Below are positions 51,733 to 60,726 of a stretch of DNA of 64,000 bases, piece after piece. A program made the translations under genes and the position numbers. The first letter of the stretch is position 1; every line of letters begins with the position of its first letter. The stretch is taken from NCBI GenBank assembly GCA_050633325.1, contig JBOEGH010000007.1, positions 1 to 64,000 on the forward strand. Reading direction: 5' to 3'. The notes under the pieces were generated by a model. The model did no database searches. It had not been told where the DNA came from and saw only the letters and a program-made list of their open reading frames with translations. The DNA is from UBA1672 sp050633325 (GTDB taxonomy: Bacteria; Pseudomonadota; Alphaproteobacteria; Micavibrionales; Micavibrionaceae).

Positions 51733-52467
51733 TTAAGTCTCAACAGGTCTGTATGCGCGACTTATATTTCCTGGTGTTAATGCTTCATCAGATGATCCAT
51801 TAGATATTATAGATCGATTAAGTAACAGGATATTGTCAAAATGCTTGCTTGCTGCTTGAAGGTTATGGTGGATTATTAGAATTGTTTTTCCTTGTGTTTT
51901 TAATTTATCGAACAAGTCAAAGAGCAGCAGTTGTGTTGATTGATCTACACCTGCCATTGGCTCATCTAATAAAAATAGTTCCGCCTTTTGTGCCAAAGCG
52001 CGCGCCATAAAAACACGCTGTTGCTGTCCGCCTGATAATGCACCGATTTGACGATCTGCAAAATCTTGTAGCTTTACTTGCTCTAAATATTGCATAGCTT
52101 CATCTTTATTGGATTTAGTTATCCTTTTTAGCCAACCGATGCGTGGATACATCCCCATCAAGCATACATCCAGTGCGCTGACAGGAAACTCCCAGTCAAC
52201 TGAGTTTCTCTGTGGTATGTAGGCTATTTTCTTTCTGTTATTGGATAATTTACCACCAAAAAACTCAACTTCTCCTTCATGTGGTAATAAATCTAACGCT
52301 GATTTTAGAAATGTAGATTTTCCCGCGCCGTTAGGGCCAAGTACACCTGTTATTGTTCCTGACTTTGCGGTGAAAGAAATATCTGTTAGGGCATAGTCTT
52401 CCTGTTGTGAGTATCTGCACGACAGGTTTTTGACGAAAAGTGGAGGGGGGAGGCTGTTATGTATCAT
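51733..52467 (-). CDS. sitB: Manganese/iron ABC transporter ATP-binding protein (SitB-like)
   Basis: A 244-aa ABC ATPase. Walker A is GVLGPNGAGKSTFLKSAL, the Q-loop is IAYIPQRNSVDWEFPVSALD, the signature is ALSGGQQQRVFMARALAQ, and Walker B is LFLLDEPMAGVD. The WDWEFP-like VDWEFPVSALDVCLMGMYPR is typical of the manganese/zinc transporter subgroup. It overlaps the sitA stop by 11 bases. Confidence 0.93.
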   Translation of the reverse strand: MIHNSLPPPLFVKNLSCRYSQQEDYALTDISFTAKSGTITGVLGPNGAGKSTFLKSALDLLPHEGEVEFFGGKLSNNRKKIAYIPQRNSVDWEFPVSALDVCLMGMYPRIGWLKRITKSNKDEAMQYLEQVKLQDFADRQIGALSGGQQQRVFMARALAQKAELFLLDEPMAGVDQSTQLLLFDLFDKLKTQGKTILIIHHNLQAASKHFDNILLLNRSIISNGSSDEALTPGNISRAYRPVET

Positions 52468-53365
52468 TTTTCTTGCTCAAGGCGTTGGCTATAGTTTTCA
52501 CATTATGTTCCATCATACCTATATAGGTGCTCTCAACTGTGCCCTCAACACCCATTGCATCAGAAAATAACTCACCACCAATAACAACATCATGGCCGCG
52601 TGCTTTTGCTCCCTCTATTACAGCTTTTATATTATGATCACCTACAGATGTTTCTACAAAGACAGCAGGGATATTGCGCTCTACTATCAGGGTAACTAGC
52701 TGCTTTATTTTGTTTAGTCCTGCTTCACTTTCTGTTGATATACCCTGTATTCCTATAACATCTATATCATATGCAGAACCAAGATAACCAAAAGCGTCAT
52801 GAGCCGTAACTAATACTCTATTTTCTTTTTTGATACCGGATATTGTGGAACGCAAATTACTGTCTAATTTTTGTAATTTATCAGTATAAGCAATATTATT
52901 TTTCTCGTATAGATCTGCATTCTCGGGGCTAATGTTGGAAAGGGCTTTGACGACTGTTTTACCACCAATAATCCAGTTGTTAACATCCATCCATATGTGT
53001 GGGTCATATTCCTTGTCATCGCCTATAGTTTGTAACTTATCAATGTTTAGTGCGCTACCTATGGATATAGTCGGCTTTTTTGATGCAAGGTCTTCGAGGA
53101 AGTGTTCCATTTTACCTTCCAGATTTATACCATTGTAGAAAACTATATCGGCCTTCATCATTTTAGAAACATCAGTACGCGTCGGATGATAAAGGTGAGG
53201 GTCTATACCTGTGCCCATCAATGATTCTACTTTTGCACTATTACCCACGATATTTTGAACCAAATCACCTATTTGCGATGTAGTAGTAACTATACTCAAG
53301 CTGTCTTTTGCTGATGCCGAAAATGGCATTAATGTTACTAAAAATATGAATAATATGTTTTTCAT
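52457..53365 (-). CDS. sitA: Manganese/iron ABC transporter substrate-binding protein (SitA-like)
   Basis: A 302-aa cluster A-I metal-binding protein with a signal peptide (NILFIFLVTLMPFSASAKDS). The likely ligands are His57 (GIDPHLYHP), His123 (EYDPHIWMD), Glu212 (GISTESEAG) and Asp269 (GGELFSDAMG). Glu at the third position and the absence of a histidine-rich loop favour manganese or iron over zinc. It heads the four-gene operon and is divergent from a MntR-like repressor gene, which fits metal-dependent control. Confidence 0.9.
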   Translation of the reverse strand: MKNILFIFLVTLMPFSASAKDSLSIVTTTSQIGDLVQNIVGNSAKVESLMGTGIDPHLYHPTRTDVSKMMKADIVFYNGINLEGKMEHFLEDLASKKPTISIGSALNIDKLQTIGDDKEYDPHIWMDVNNWIIGGKTVVKALSNISPENADLYEKNNIAYTDKLQKLDSNLRSTISGIKKENRVLVTAHDAFGYLGSAYDIDVIGIQGISTESEAGLNKIKQLVTLIVERNIPAVFVETSVGDHNIKAVIEGAKARGHDVVIGGELFSDAMGVEGTVESTYIGMMEHNVKTIANALSKKNDT

Positions 53366-53386
53366 TATGTGTTCACCTTATTAATG

Positions 53387-53401
53387 TACTATGTTTTAGT
53401 A
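53387..53401. promoter_or_regulatory. Inverted repeat between sitA and the repressor gene
   Basis: TACTA (53387-53391) and TAGTA (53397-53401) are exact inverse complements spaced by TGTTT. They lie in the 107-base divergent intergenic region and overlap CTATGTT, which resembles a half-site of the enterobacterial MntR box. It is a candidate operator only. Confidence 0.3.
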
Positions 53402-53472
53402 TATGCACCAATGTTTAGCCATGGCAACACTTATTGTCTTGGGCTAAGTTTTTTTTGAGGATTTTTTATTTT

Positions 53473-53901
53473 ATGGTTTCTGAAAACTCACTTGCCGATC
53501 CAAAACAGCAAGCATCCTGGTTTGAAAGGGTAAGGCAAGCTCACCAAAATGAGAACGCCGAAGATTATGTTGAGCTTATCGCTGATCTTATAGATGTTAA
53601 TGGTGAAGCTCGGGTTGTTGATTTATCTAAACGGTTTGGTATTTCTCATGCAACGGTGAACAAAACGATCGCCCGCCTTAAAAAAGAAGGACTGGTTATA
53701 TCTGAGCCATATAGATCAATATTCCTTACGGATAAGGGGCGCGAATTGGCTGCATCGTGTAAGGAGCGTCATATAATTGTATTAGAATTTTTGAAATCAA
53801 TTGGTGTAAGTGACGAGATAGCGGAGATGGATGCAGAAGGTATTGAGCACCATGTAAGCAAAGAAACTTTAAAAGCTTTCAAAAAATATATTAATAAATA
53901 A
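53473..53901 (+). CDS. mntR: MntR-like metal-dependent repressor (DtxR family)
   Basis: A 142-aa transcription regulator. The start is the ATG at 53473; a TTG at 53434 gives an extension that homologues would not be expected to have. The winged helix is EDYVELIADLIDVNGEARVV, then LSKRFGISHATVNKTIARLK and LVISEPYRSIFLTDKG. The dimerisation helices with metal-site residues follow (RHIIVLEFLKSIGV, DAEGIEHHVS). With metal bound it should repress sitABCD. It reads away from sitA. Length fits MntR, which lacks the SH3 domain of DtxR. Confidence 0.9.
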   Translation: MVSENSLADPKQQASWFERVRQAHQNENAEDYVELIADLIDVNGEARVVDLSKRFGISHATVNKTIARLKKEGLVISEPYRSIFLTDKGRELAASCKERHIIVLEFLKSIGVSDEIAEMDAEGIEHHVSKETLKAFKKYINK

Positions 53902-54011
53902 ATAAAACTAATAAGGTACTGTTTGCGTCGATTGTGTATTGGTATCCGCGGATTTTTGTGTTATCAAAATTTAGATTAGTTCAACAATAATTACAGTAGT
54001 TACACAAGATA

Positions 54012-55427
54012 ATGACCTTACGCTCTTTTTCTGCATTTTTCGCAGCCTTTATTATTACAGCACTTATTTCTTACTCTTTCCCTGCTCTGGCAAGCGCACC
54101 GGCGGAATCAGGCGACAGTACATCACATAACCTAAATCTTGGTCTTCACTGGGCAGGGATATTATGTATTGCAATATTTGTGCTGTCTTATGCTGCGGTT
54201 TTGGTAGAAGAATACACGCATATGCGTAAGTCAAAGCCAGTTATGCTTGGTGCCGGTCTTATATGGATTGTTGTTGCATATATTGCACCTGATTATGGCG
54301 TTGATAAGCACGCTTTACATGAAGCCATTATGCACGGATTAAAAGAGTATGCTGGTTTATTATTATTCCTACTTTCTGCTATGACTTATATTAGTGCCTT
54401 GGAAAATCGTAATGTGTTTGCTGTTATACGTACGAAATTAGTTTTATCTGGCATGAGTTTAAAACAGTTATTTTGGGCAACAGGTATTCTTGCGTTCTTC
54501 TTATCACCAATTGCTGATAACCTTACAACTGCCTTGGTAATGGGAACTGTTATTATGGCGGTTGGTAGATCTAATGCACAGTTCATTACAATTGGTTGTA
54601 TTAACATTGTTTCTGCTGCTAATGCTGGTGGAGCGTTTAGTCCGTTCGGTGATATTACGACCCTTATGGTATGGCAGGCAGGTAATGTCGAATTTTTTGA
54701 ATTTTTCTCACTATTCTTCCCATCTGTTGCATGTTTCTTGGTTCCTGCATTTATAATGAGCTTCTTTGTTCCTAACGAACAGCCTGAAACTATTGATGAG
54801 CAGGTAGAGCTTAAACAAGGTGCAAAAGTCATTATCGGTCTTGCATTTTTGACTATTACTATGGCTGTCGGATTTGAACAAACCTTGGGTCTTCCACCAT
54901 TCATTGGTATGATGACGGGTATGTCTTTGCTTATGATTACTGCATGGTTTGTAAGACAAAGGGGCGCAGTAAAAGATAAGGATTTTGATATTCTTACAAA
55001 TGTAGCCTCTGCAGAATGGGATACATTACTATTCTTCTTTGGTGTTATCTTCAGTGTTGGTGGTTTGGCTTTTCTTGGTTATTTAGAATTCATGTCTACG
55101 ACCCTTTATGATGGTCTGGGTGCAAGTACTACTAATATTATATTAGGGTTTGTCTCTGCGATAGTTGATAACATACCCGTTATGTTTGCTGTTTTGACTA
55201 TGGATCCTGAGCTTGATCATTTCCAATGGTTGCTTATCACCCTTACTACCGGTGTTGGTGGTAGTATGTTGTCTATTGGATCTGCTGCGGGTGTTGCTCT
55301 AATGGGGGTTGCACGTGGATATTATACGTTTGGTTCTCACCTAAAGTGGGCTCCGGTTATTATGCTTGGTTATGCTGCGGCTATTGCTATGCACTTTGCT
55401 CTTAACTCTCCGACTGGACTTTTCTAA
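54012..55427 (+). CDS. nhaD: Na+/H+ antiporter NhaD
   Basis: A 471-aa membrane antiporter of the NhaD family with an N-terminal signal-like helix and about 12 further helices. Conserved parts are LLLFLLSAMTYISALENRNV, FLSPIADNLTTALVMGTVIM, SAANAGGAFSPFGDITTLMV and the internal repeat IVDNIPVMFAVLTM with TTGVGGSMLSIGSAAGVALM. NhaD exports sodium or lithium in exchange for protons and is frequent in marine and halotolerant bacteria. It is alone, with about 110 bases before it and 137 after. No clear riboswitch is visible. Confidence 0.95.
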   Translation: MTLRSFSAFFAAFIITALISYSFPALASAPAESGDSTSHNLNLGLHWAGILCIAIFVLSYAAVLVEEYTHMRKSKPVMLGAGLIWIVVAYIAPDYGVDKHALHEAIMHGLKEYAGLLLFLLSAMTYISALENRNVFAVIRTKLVLSGMSLKQLFWATGILAFFLSPIADNLTTALVMGTVIMAVGRSNAQFITIGCINIVSAANAGGAFSPFGDITTLMVWQAGNVEFFEFFSLFFPSVACFLVPAFIMSFFVPNEQPETIDEQVELKQGAKVIIGLAFLTITMAVGFEQTLGLPPFIGMMTGMSLLMITAWFVRQRGAVKDKDFDILTNVASAEWDTLLFFFGVIFSVGGLAFLGYLEFMSTTLYDGLGASTTNIILGFVSAIVDNIPVMFAVLTMDPELDHFQWLLITLTTGVGGSMLSIGSAAGVALMGVARGYYTFGSHLKWAPVIMLGYAAAIAMHFALNSPTGLF

Positions 55428-55564
55428 TATCCATTGGATTTGCAAGCTTCGTGTAACCTGTATATTTTAAACATTCATGCTTATTATTTAGTGTGTGCCT
55501 ATTTGTTTTAATTTCTCCGCTGTTCCTGCGGATGCAATAGCGATGTTATTGGAGTGTTGTATTT

Positions 55565-58462
55565 ATGTTTAAAGTGAAAAGTAAAACTTCAAACTCCAAT
55601 GTAGGAGGCTTTGGGTCCTCCATTTACGACAAATTGGAAGTAGGGCATGCAAAGTCACCACTGGCATTTAAAATCCCTATTGCTGCATTCTTGCTTACAA
55701 TAATAACGGCCATAATTATTGGAACTACGTTTTATTTAGAAAGCAATGAAATCGTTATTCAAAAGCGTTTAAAAGACGTAGAGGCAAACAGTAAATTGTT
55801 GAGCGTCATGATTAACAATTTTTATGAGGATTTAAATTCTGATGTTATGTTTTTAAACGGTACACCTCCTGTACAAGAGATAATTAAGGCAACTGAAGGG
55901 AACAATAAAAAAGAATTGATCGCATGGAAAACAAGACTAAATACAATTTTTTCTACTATGCTATATTCAAATAATTCATACGTAAAGATTAGGTTTATAG
56001 GTATGGATGATGGTGGCAAAGAGATTGTTAAGGTCGTTAGTAACGGCCATCAAATAACAAAAACCCCCGATGGAGGGTTACACAAGTTGGGTGATACAGG
56101 GTTCTTCAAAACCGCCATAACCTATGCAAAGGGGGCTGTTTATTTTTCAGAACCTGAATTAAATAGAGAGTTTGGAAAATTAACTAAGCCTCATAAGGCA
56201 ATTTTAAAAGCTGCAATTCCCGTTTTTAATGAGGGTACTGGCAAAATATTTGGTGTTATCGTTATTTGCGCAGACTATGATAAAATGGTCTCTAAATTAA
56301 TAAATGCAGTTGCGAAATATACATCTCTTTATGTTGCTAATGATAACGGGGATTACCTAGTTCACCCGAACAAAAATAAGTCATTTAGATTTGACTTAAA
56401 TGAGACCTCTAAAATTCAAGACGAGTTTCCATTTTTATCAAAAGTTGTTTCTAACGATATTACATCTTTAGAAGTTTTAGATTTTTATGACAAAAAATAC
56501 GAACAGGATATCGGTAATTACAATGTTATATCCTTTGATAATGTTGATGTTGAGAACTCAGTAAGGGTTTTATTGATCTCTAGCGATGAGGAATACTTAA
56601 AATCTATCGCAGGAGTTAGGTATCGCAGCTTGGTATTGGAGCTAGCATTATCTATTGTTGCACTTGTATTTGCTATATTTGCTTCTCGTAAATTTACTGC
56701 TCCGTTAAAGCAGATGACAACTTCAGTTCAACAATTTGAGAAAACAGGTCGTGTCGAAGACTTACCGATTAAGTCAAATGATGAAATTGGGGTTCTTGCT
56801 CGTGCATTTTATAATACCTTGGAAATATCTAAAGAGCGTGAGGTTGACGCTAAATCTGCTAATGCCAGAATGATGGCTATATTAGAAAGCGCTGCTGATG
56901 CTATAATCACAATCGACATTAATGGCAAAATTTTATCATGTAATGCTGCTGCTGAAAGGACCTTTGGTTATTCAGATGGCGAAGTTGTTGGTGAGAGCGT
57001 TGAAACCTTAATACCTGCATTACATAATGAGGAGAGTAACAATTATTTTGCGAATTATCTTAATTCTACGAGCATGGAAGGAAGTGGATCACATAGAGAT
57101 GTTCAGGCAATTAGAAAATGTGGTGAAGAATTCCCAATTGAGCTTTCTGTTTCTGAAGTTAAAACAGATACAGAACACTTATATACAGGTGTCATAAGAG
57201 ATGTATCACAAAGGCGTTCTGTAGAAGAGACACTTGTTACCTATGCCCAAGAGTTAGAAGGTAAGAGTCTTGAGCTTGAACTACTAAGGCAGAAGGCTGA
57301 TGCCGCAAATAATGCAAGAGGAGACTTCCTTGCCAATATGAGCCATGAAATCAGAACGCCGATGAATGGAATTATTGGTACATGTAGTTTAATGGGCGAG
57401 ACAAAATTAACTAAAAAACAGTCTACATATCTTGATACTATAACTAATTCTTCTGAAGCACTGCTCCACATTATAAATGATATATTAGACTTTTCTAAGA
57501 TTGAAGCAGGTAAGCTTGATTTTGAACATATTCCTTTTAACCTTTCATTGTTAATTAATGAGATAAAAGATGTTATGAGTGTCAATACAACTGACGAAGT
57601 TAATATGTCACTGTCTTATCCTGATAATTTCCCCTGTTATGTTTACGGCGACCCTGTACGTATAAGACAAATATTATTTAATCTTATTAGTAATGCAATT
57701 AAGTTTACCTCACATGGCTTTGTTGAAATTAAAGTTGAAAATGTTGTTCCAAAAGATAGCAAGCATGAATTTACAATATCTGTAAAAGACAGTGGTATTG
57801 GTATCAGCGATGATAAAATAGGACATATTTTTGAAAAGTTTGGGCAAGCAGAAGAAGACACCACAAGAAAATTCGGAGGTACGGGATTAGGACTATCAAT
57901 ATGTTCCGAATTGGTCCGTATGATGGATGGTCAAGTTACAGTTGATAGCGTATTCGGTGAAGGATCTAAGTTCACCTTTACAATATGTTTAGAGCCATCG
58001 ACGAAACAAGAGGTGGATAATCAAGAGGGTTTAGAAAATATTGGTACCGAAGAACTTGACCCTGATAATGTAAGCTTTGATGGTTTTAAAGTGTTGCTGG
58101 CTGACGATAATTTTACAAACATGATTATTGTTACAGAAATGTTAGAGCAATGCGGATGTAATGTTACCCCTGCTGTTAATGGCGTGGAGGCCGTGGATAT
58201 TGAATCTAAGAATAAGTTTGATTTAATTTTTATGGATTGCAGAATGCCTGAAATGGATGGGTATGAAGCAACAAGAAATATAAGGGAACGCGAATCTTCC
58301 GAAGGTGTTGATAGGTCAACAATTATCGCCTTAACTGCAAATGCAATGAAGGGTGATAGAGAAAAATGTCTTGATGCAGGTATGGATGATTATATAACAA
58401 AACCTATTAAGAAGGAGTTGTTAATCAAAACACTACTTAGTCATCTAGCGGTAAAAAAATAA
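55565..58462 (+). CDS. Hybrid sensor histidine kinase (dCACHE-HAMP-PAS-HisKA-HATPase-REC)
   Basis: A 965-aa membrane kinase. The first membrane helix is at about 37-60, followed by a roughly 290-residue periplasmic dCACHE-type sensor domain and a second helix near 355-375. HAMP (to about 425) comes next. The PAS domain begins ILESAADAIITIDINGKILS (about 438) and has IPALHNEESNNYF. HisKA has His594 in NMSHEIRTPMNG. The HATPase has DSGIGISDDKIGHIFEKFGQ and GGTGLGLSI. The C-terminal receiver has Asp891 in LIFMDCRMPEMDG and ends ITKPIKK. It presumably senses a small external ligand, but no cognate regulator is adjacent; an SH3-domain gene follows 16 bases later. Confidence 0.95.
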   Translation: MFKVKSKTSNSNVGGFGSSIYDKLEVGHAKSPLAFKIPIAAFLLTIITAIIIGTTFYLESNEIVIQKRLKDVEANSKLLSVMINNFYEDLNSDVMFLNGTPPVQEIIKATEGNNKKELIAWKTRLNTIFSTMLYSNNSYVKIRFIGMDDGGKEIVKVVSNGHQITKTPDGGLHKLGDTGFFKTAITYAKGAVYFSEPELNREFGKLTKPHKAILKAAIPVFNEGTGKIFGVIVICADYDKMVSKLINAVAKYTSLYVANDNGDYLVHPNKNKSFRFDLNETSKIQDEFPFLSKVVSNDITSLEVLDFYDKKYEQDIGNYNVISFDNVDVENSVRVLLISSDEEYLKSIAGVRYRSLVLELALSIVALVFAIFASRKFTAPLKQMTTSVQQFEKTGRVEDLPIKSNDEIGVLARAFYNTLEISKEREVDAKSANARMMAILESAADAIITIDINGKILSCNAAAERTFGYSDGEVVGESVETLIPALHNEESNNYFANYLNSTSMEGSGSHRDVQAIRKCGEEFPIELSVSEVKTDTEHLYTGVIRDVSQRRSVEETLVTYAQELEGKSLELELLRQKADAANNARGDFLANMSHEIRTPMNGIIGTCSLMGETKLTKKQSTYLDTITNSSEALLHIINDILDFSKIEAGKLDFEHIPFNLSLLINEIKDVMSVNTTDEVNMSLSYPDNFPCYVYGDPVRIRQILFNLISNAIKFTSHGFVEIKVENVVPKDSKHEFTISVKDSGIGISDDKIGHIFEKFGQAEEDTTRKFGGTGLGLSICSELVRMMDGQVTVDSVFGEGSKFTFTICLEPSTKQEVDNQEGLENIGTEELDPDNVSFDGFKVLLADDNFTNMIIVTEMLEQCGCNVTPAVNGVEAVDIESKNKFDLIFMDCRMPEMDGYEATRNIRERESSEGVDRSTIIALTANAMKGDREKCLDAGMDDYITKPIKKELLIKTLLSHLAVKK

Positions 58463-58478
58463 TCGGTAAACAAAAGAT

Positions 58479-59024
58479 ATGTTGGATATTAGGGTCGTAT
58501 ATAAAAAATCACTTATTGTATTTATTTGCATGTTTTTCGCCGTGGTGTTGGTTGAAAAAAATGCTTATGCCGAGAAAAATAAGATATTTAGTAATACAGG
58601 TCTAAATCTACCACGCTTTGTTTCAATAGCAAAAAACACTGCTAATGTTAGGTCAGGGCCGGGGCAAAAATATCCTGTGAAATGGACTATAAACAGAAAG
58701 GAACTTCCTGTCGAAGTTATCCTTGAATTTGATCATTGGCGTAAAATAAGAGACCTTGAAGGTGATGAAGGGTGGGTTTTTCATACTCTTTTATCAGGAA
58801 AAAGATATGCCGTTATTATTGGTTCTGACAATGCCATCGCTTATGATAGTCCAATAGCAGGCAATAGAAAAAAGCCTAGTGTTTCCATGTACTTAGAGCC
58901 GGGATCGGTAGTCAGGCTGATGACATGTAACGGTGCTTGGTGTGAGGTTGAAACAGCAGATTTATCTGGGTGGATAAAAAGAAAATCACTTTGGGGTGTT
59001 TACGAAACGGAAAATATTGATTAG
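58479..59024 (+). CDS. Exported SH3-like domain protein
   Basis: A 181-aa protein with a signal peptide (KSLIVFICMFFAVVLVEKNA). The first bacterial SH3 domain has NTANVRSGPGQKYPVKWTIN and VILEFDHWRKIRD followed by EGWVFHTLLSGKR; a second, more divergent one (about 115-172) has VVRLMTCNGAWCEVETADLS and GWIKRKSLWGVY. These domains usually bind peptidoglycan. It lies 16 bases after the hybrid kinase gene and so is probably co-transcribed, which may tie it to the sensor's output or input. Confidence 0.88.
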   Translation: MLDIRVVYKKSLIVFICMFFAVVLVEKNAYAEKNKIFSNTGLNLPRFVSIAKNTANVRSGPGQKYPVKWTINRKELPVEVILEFDHWRKIRDLEGDEGWVFHTLLSGKRYAVIIGSDNAIAYDSPIAGNRKKPSVSMYLEPGSVVRLMTCNGAWCEVETADLSGWIKRKSLWGVYETENID

Positions 59025-59107
59025 AATCATATTCGTAGCGTTCGTTACGTATCTAAATAATTCCTTCCATAACCTTATAACAATTCTGTCTGTAGGTTCG
59101 ATTCAAA

Positions 59108-60085
59108 ATGTTTGCATTAACTAATAAACCTGAAATGGGTGCCCGTTTCTATTCTGCTCTGATTCAACTTGCTGCTGATCATGAGCGTGGAATAGACAGT
59201 ATGAAAGTAATCCAGCACATGGCTGGGGTTCTTGTTGAGACCTATTATATTTTTGATGATTCTGATCAGGCTATGCAGGCTAGTTTTAAGAAGCTATCGG
59301 CATTACTTAATTGTCATCCTGCGCCTGGTATGCTTGCGCCTTATGCTTTGCCCCCTGCGCATATTATCGATTTTGAAACTGAACGTGGACGTTTGGCTGC
59401 ACGTGTGTTCTTTGAGGAATGGCTTGATTGTAATTTTGAGCTGCATGATCTTATACTTAATGTTTTCCAATACATTATCATTGGTTGGGAAGACATGGGA
59501 GTTCCACGGGAAGAGACACTTAGGTTACTTATCGAATGTGTAAAGAAATGCATGGGATTTGAAATTGCTGCACAGGAATTGTGTGATATATCAATAGAAT
59601 ATCAAGTCGGGCGAAAAGGTTGGACTGTAAGTGATTGTATTGCTGCTTTAAGTGGTGTTGCAGGCCAACGTTTAGCAATTTCTGTAAGTTCGTCTGATGT
59701 TTGTGATTATTTCAGAGGCTCTGATTTGCCGGAAAATTTGGATCGAGTAGTTTATAACATGACACAAGAGGCAGTGCGTCTTGGTGTTCCTGCGGGAAGT
59801 GATTGGCGTTTTGGCTTGGCTGCGAATGATACGCCGATTAATGCCCCTGTTGATCTTATTAGAGAGCTGGAGCCGCGCTGTTTACGTTTCTTCCGTGCAA
59901 TTGGTTTGAACGGTTCGTACGATCAGGCCGTATCCTGTGCGAAAGCTGCGGGAAGAATGATTGCGGTTGCATCGGGTGGGGATTTGCCTGAAATTGAACC
60001 TGCAATAGCCAAGCCATTGGCTATGTCAGCGATAACGGAAAGCTATAAATTCGTGTGTCTTGATTTCGATATGGTATCTTTATAA
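59108..60085 (+). CDS. Uncharacterised 325-aa helical protein
   Basis: I recognise no family. The protein is soluble and almost all predicted helix, starting MFALTNKPEMGARFYSALIQ. It contains four segments rich in Cys and Glu, such as EEWLDCNFELHDLILNVFQY (about 104-123), LRLLIECVKKCMGFEIAAQE (about 142-161), CIAALSGVAGQRLAISVSSS (about 184-203) and EPRCLRFFRAIGLN. No signal, membrane helix or nucleotide-binding motif is seen. It stands between the SH3 gene (84 bases) and fabA (92 bases) on the same strand. A fatty-acid link is only suggested by position. Confidence 0.75.
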   Translation: MFALTNKPEMGARFYSALIQLAADHERGIDSMKVIQHMAGVLVETYYIFDDSDQAMQASFKKLSALLNCHPAPGMLAPYALPPAHIIDFETERGRLAARVFFEEWLDCNFELHDLILNVFQYIIIGWEDMGVPREETLRLLIECVKKCMGFEIAAQELCDISIEYQVGRKGWTVSDCIAALSGVAGQRLAISVSSSDVCDYFRGSDLPENLDRVVYNMTQEAVRLGVPAGSDWRFGLAANDTPINAPVDLIRELEPRCLRFFRAIGLNGSYDQAVSCAKAAGRMIAVASGGDLPEIEPAIAKPLAMSAITESYKFVCLDFDMVSL

Positions 60086-60176
60086 ACGATTTCATTTGAA
60101 AAATAATACATCTACTCTTGCCCCATTTGTCAGAACCTCGTATAAATCTCTTTGAAATAAAAAGTAGCGAGATACA

Positions 60177-60698
60177 ATGACTTTTGTACAAAAATCCAGT
60201 TATTCTTATGAAGAAATAATAGAATGTGCCAATGGTGATATGTTTGGTGCAGGCAACGCACAATTACCGTTACCACCTATGCTAATGTTAGATCGTATTA
60301 CTAATGTGTCGCTTGAAGGCGGTGCATACGGTAAAGGTATAATAGAAGCAGAGTTTGATATAAACCCTGACCTTTGGTTCTATAAATGTCACTTTAAAGG
60401 TGATCCTGTTATGCCAGGATGTCTTGGCTTAGACGGCCTGTGGCAGCTTTTAGGCTTTTACCTTGGCTGGACAAAGGCAGAAGGCGCAGGCCGGGCTCTT
60501 GGTGTTGGTGAGATAAAACTGGCGGCTATGGTTACGCCTGATGTTAAATCATTAAAATATGTCGTAGATATAAAACGCGTTATGAATGGTAAGCTGGTTC
60601 TGGGTATTGCTGATGGTACTATCTATGCAGATGGTGAGCAGGCATACAGCGTTAAGGGACTTAAGGTCGGATTGTTTGACAATTCTGCGGCAGAGTAG
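60177..60698 (+). CDS. fabA: 3-hydroxyacyl-ACP dehydratase/isomerase FabA
   Basis: A 173-aa enzyme of unsaturated fatty acid synthesis that dehydrates 3-hydroxydecanoyl-ACP and isomerises the trans-2 bond to cis-3. The catalytic His is in WFYKCHFKGDPVMPG and the Asp in LGLDGLWQLLGFYLGW. LPLPPMLMLDRI near the N-terminus is typical. It precedes fabB by 28 bases, the classical anaerobic-pathway pair. Confidence 0.97.
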   Translation: MTFVQKSSYSYEEIIECANGDMFGAGNAQLPLPPMLMLDRITNVSLEGGAYGKGIIEAEFDINPDLWFYKCHFKGDPVMPGCLGLDGLWQLLGFYLGWTKAEGAGRALGVGEIKLAAMVTPDVKSLKYVVDIKRVMNGKLVLGIADGTIYADGEQAYSVKGLKVGLFDNSAAE

Positions 60699-60726
60699 TG
60701 TTATTTTATAAAAAAGGAGTCTTGCA

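Noticed and set aside
53902..54011. Possible sodium-responsive riboswitch before nhaD
   Set aside because: The 110-base gap has only a short palindrome (ATCCGCGGAT) and no extended pairing that I can support.
55428..55564. Hairpin TCCGC/GCGGA between nhaD and the hybrid kinase
   Set aside because: The five-base stem is weak and no T-run follows, so a terminator call is not supported.
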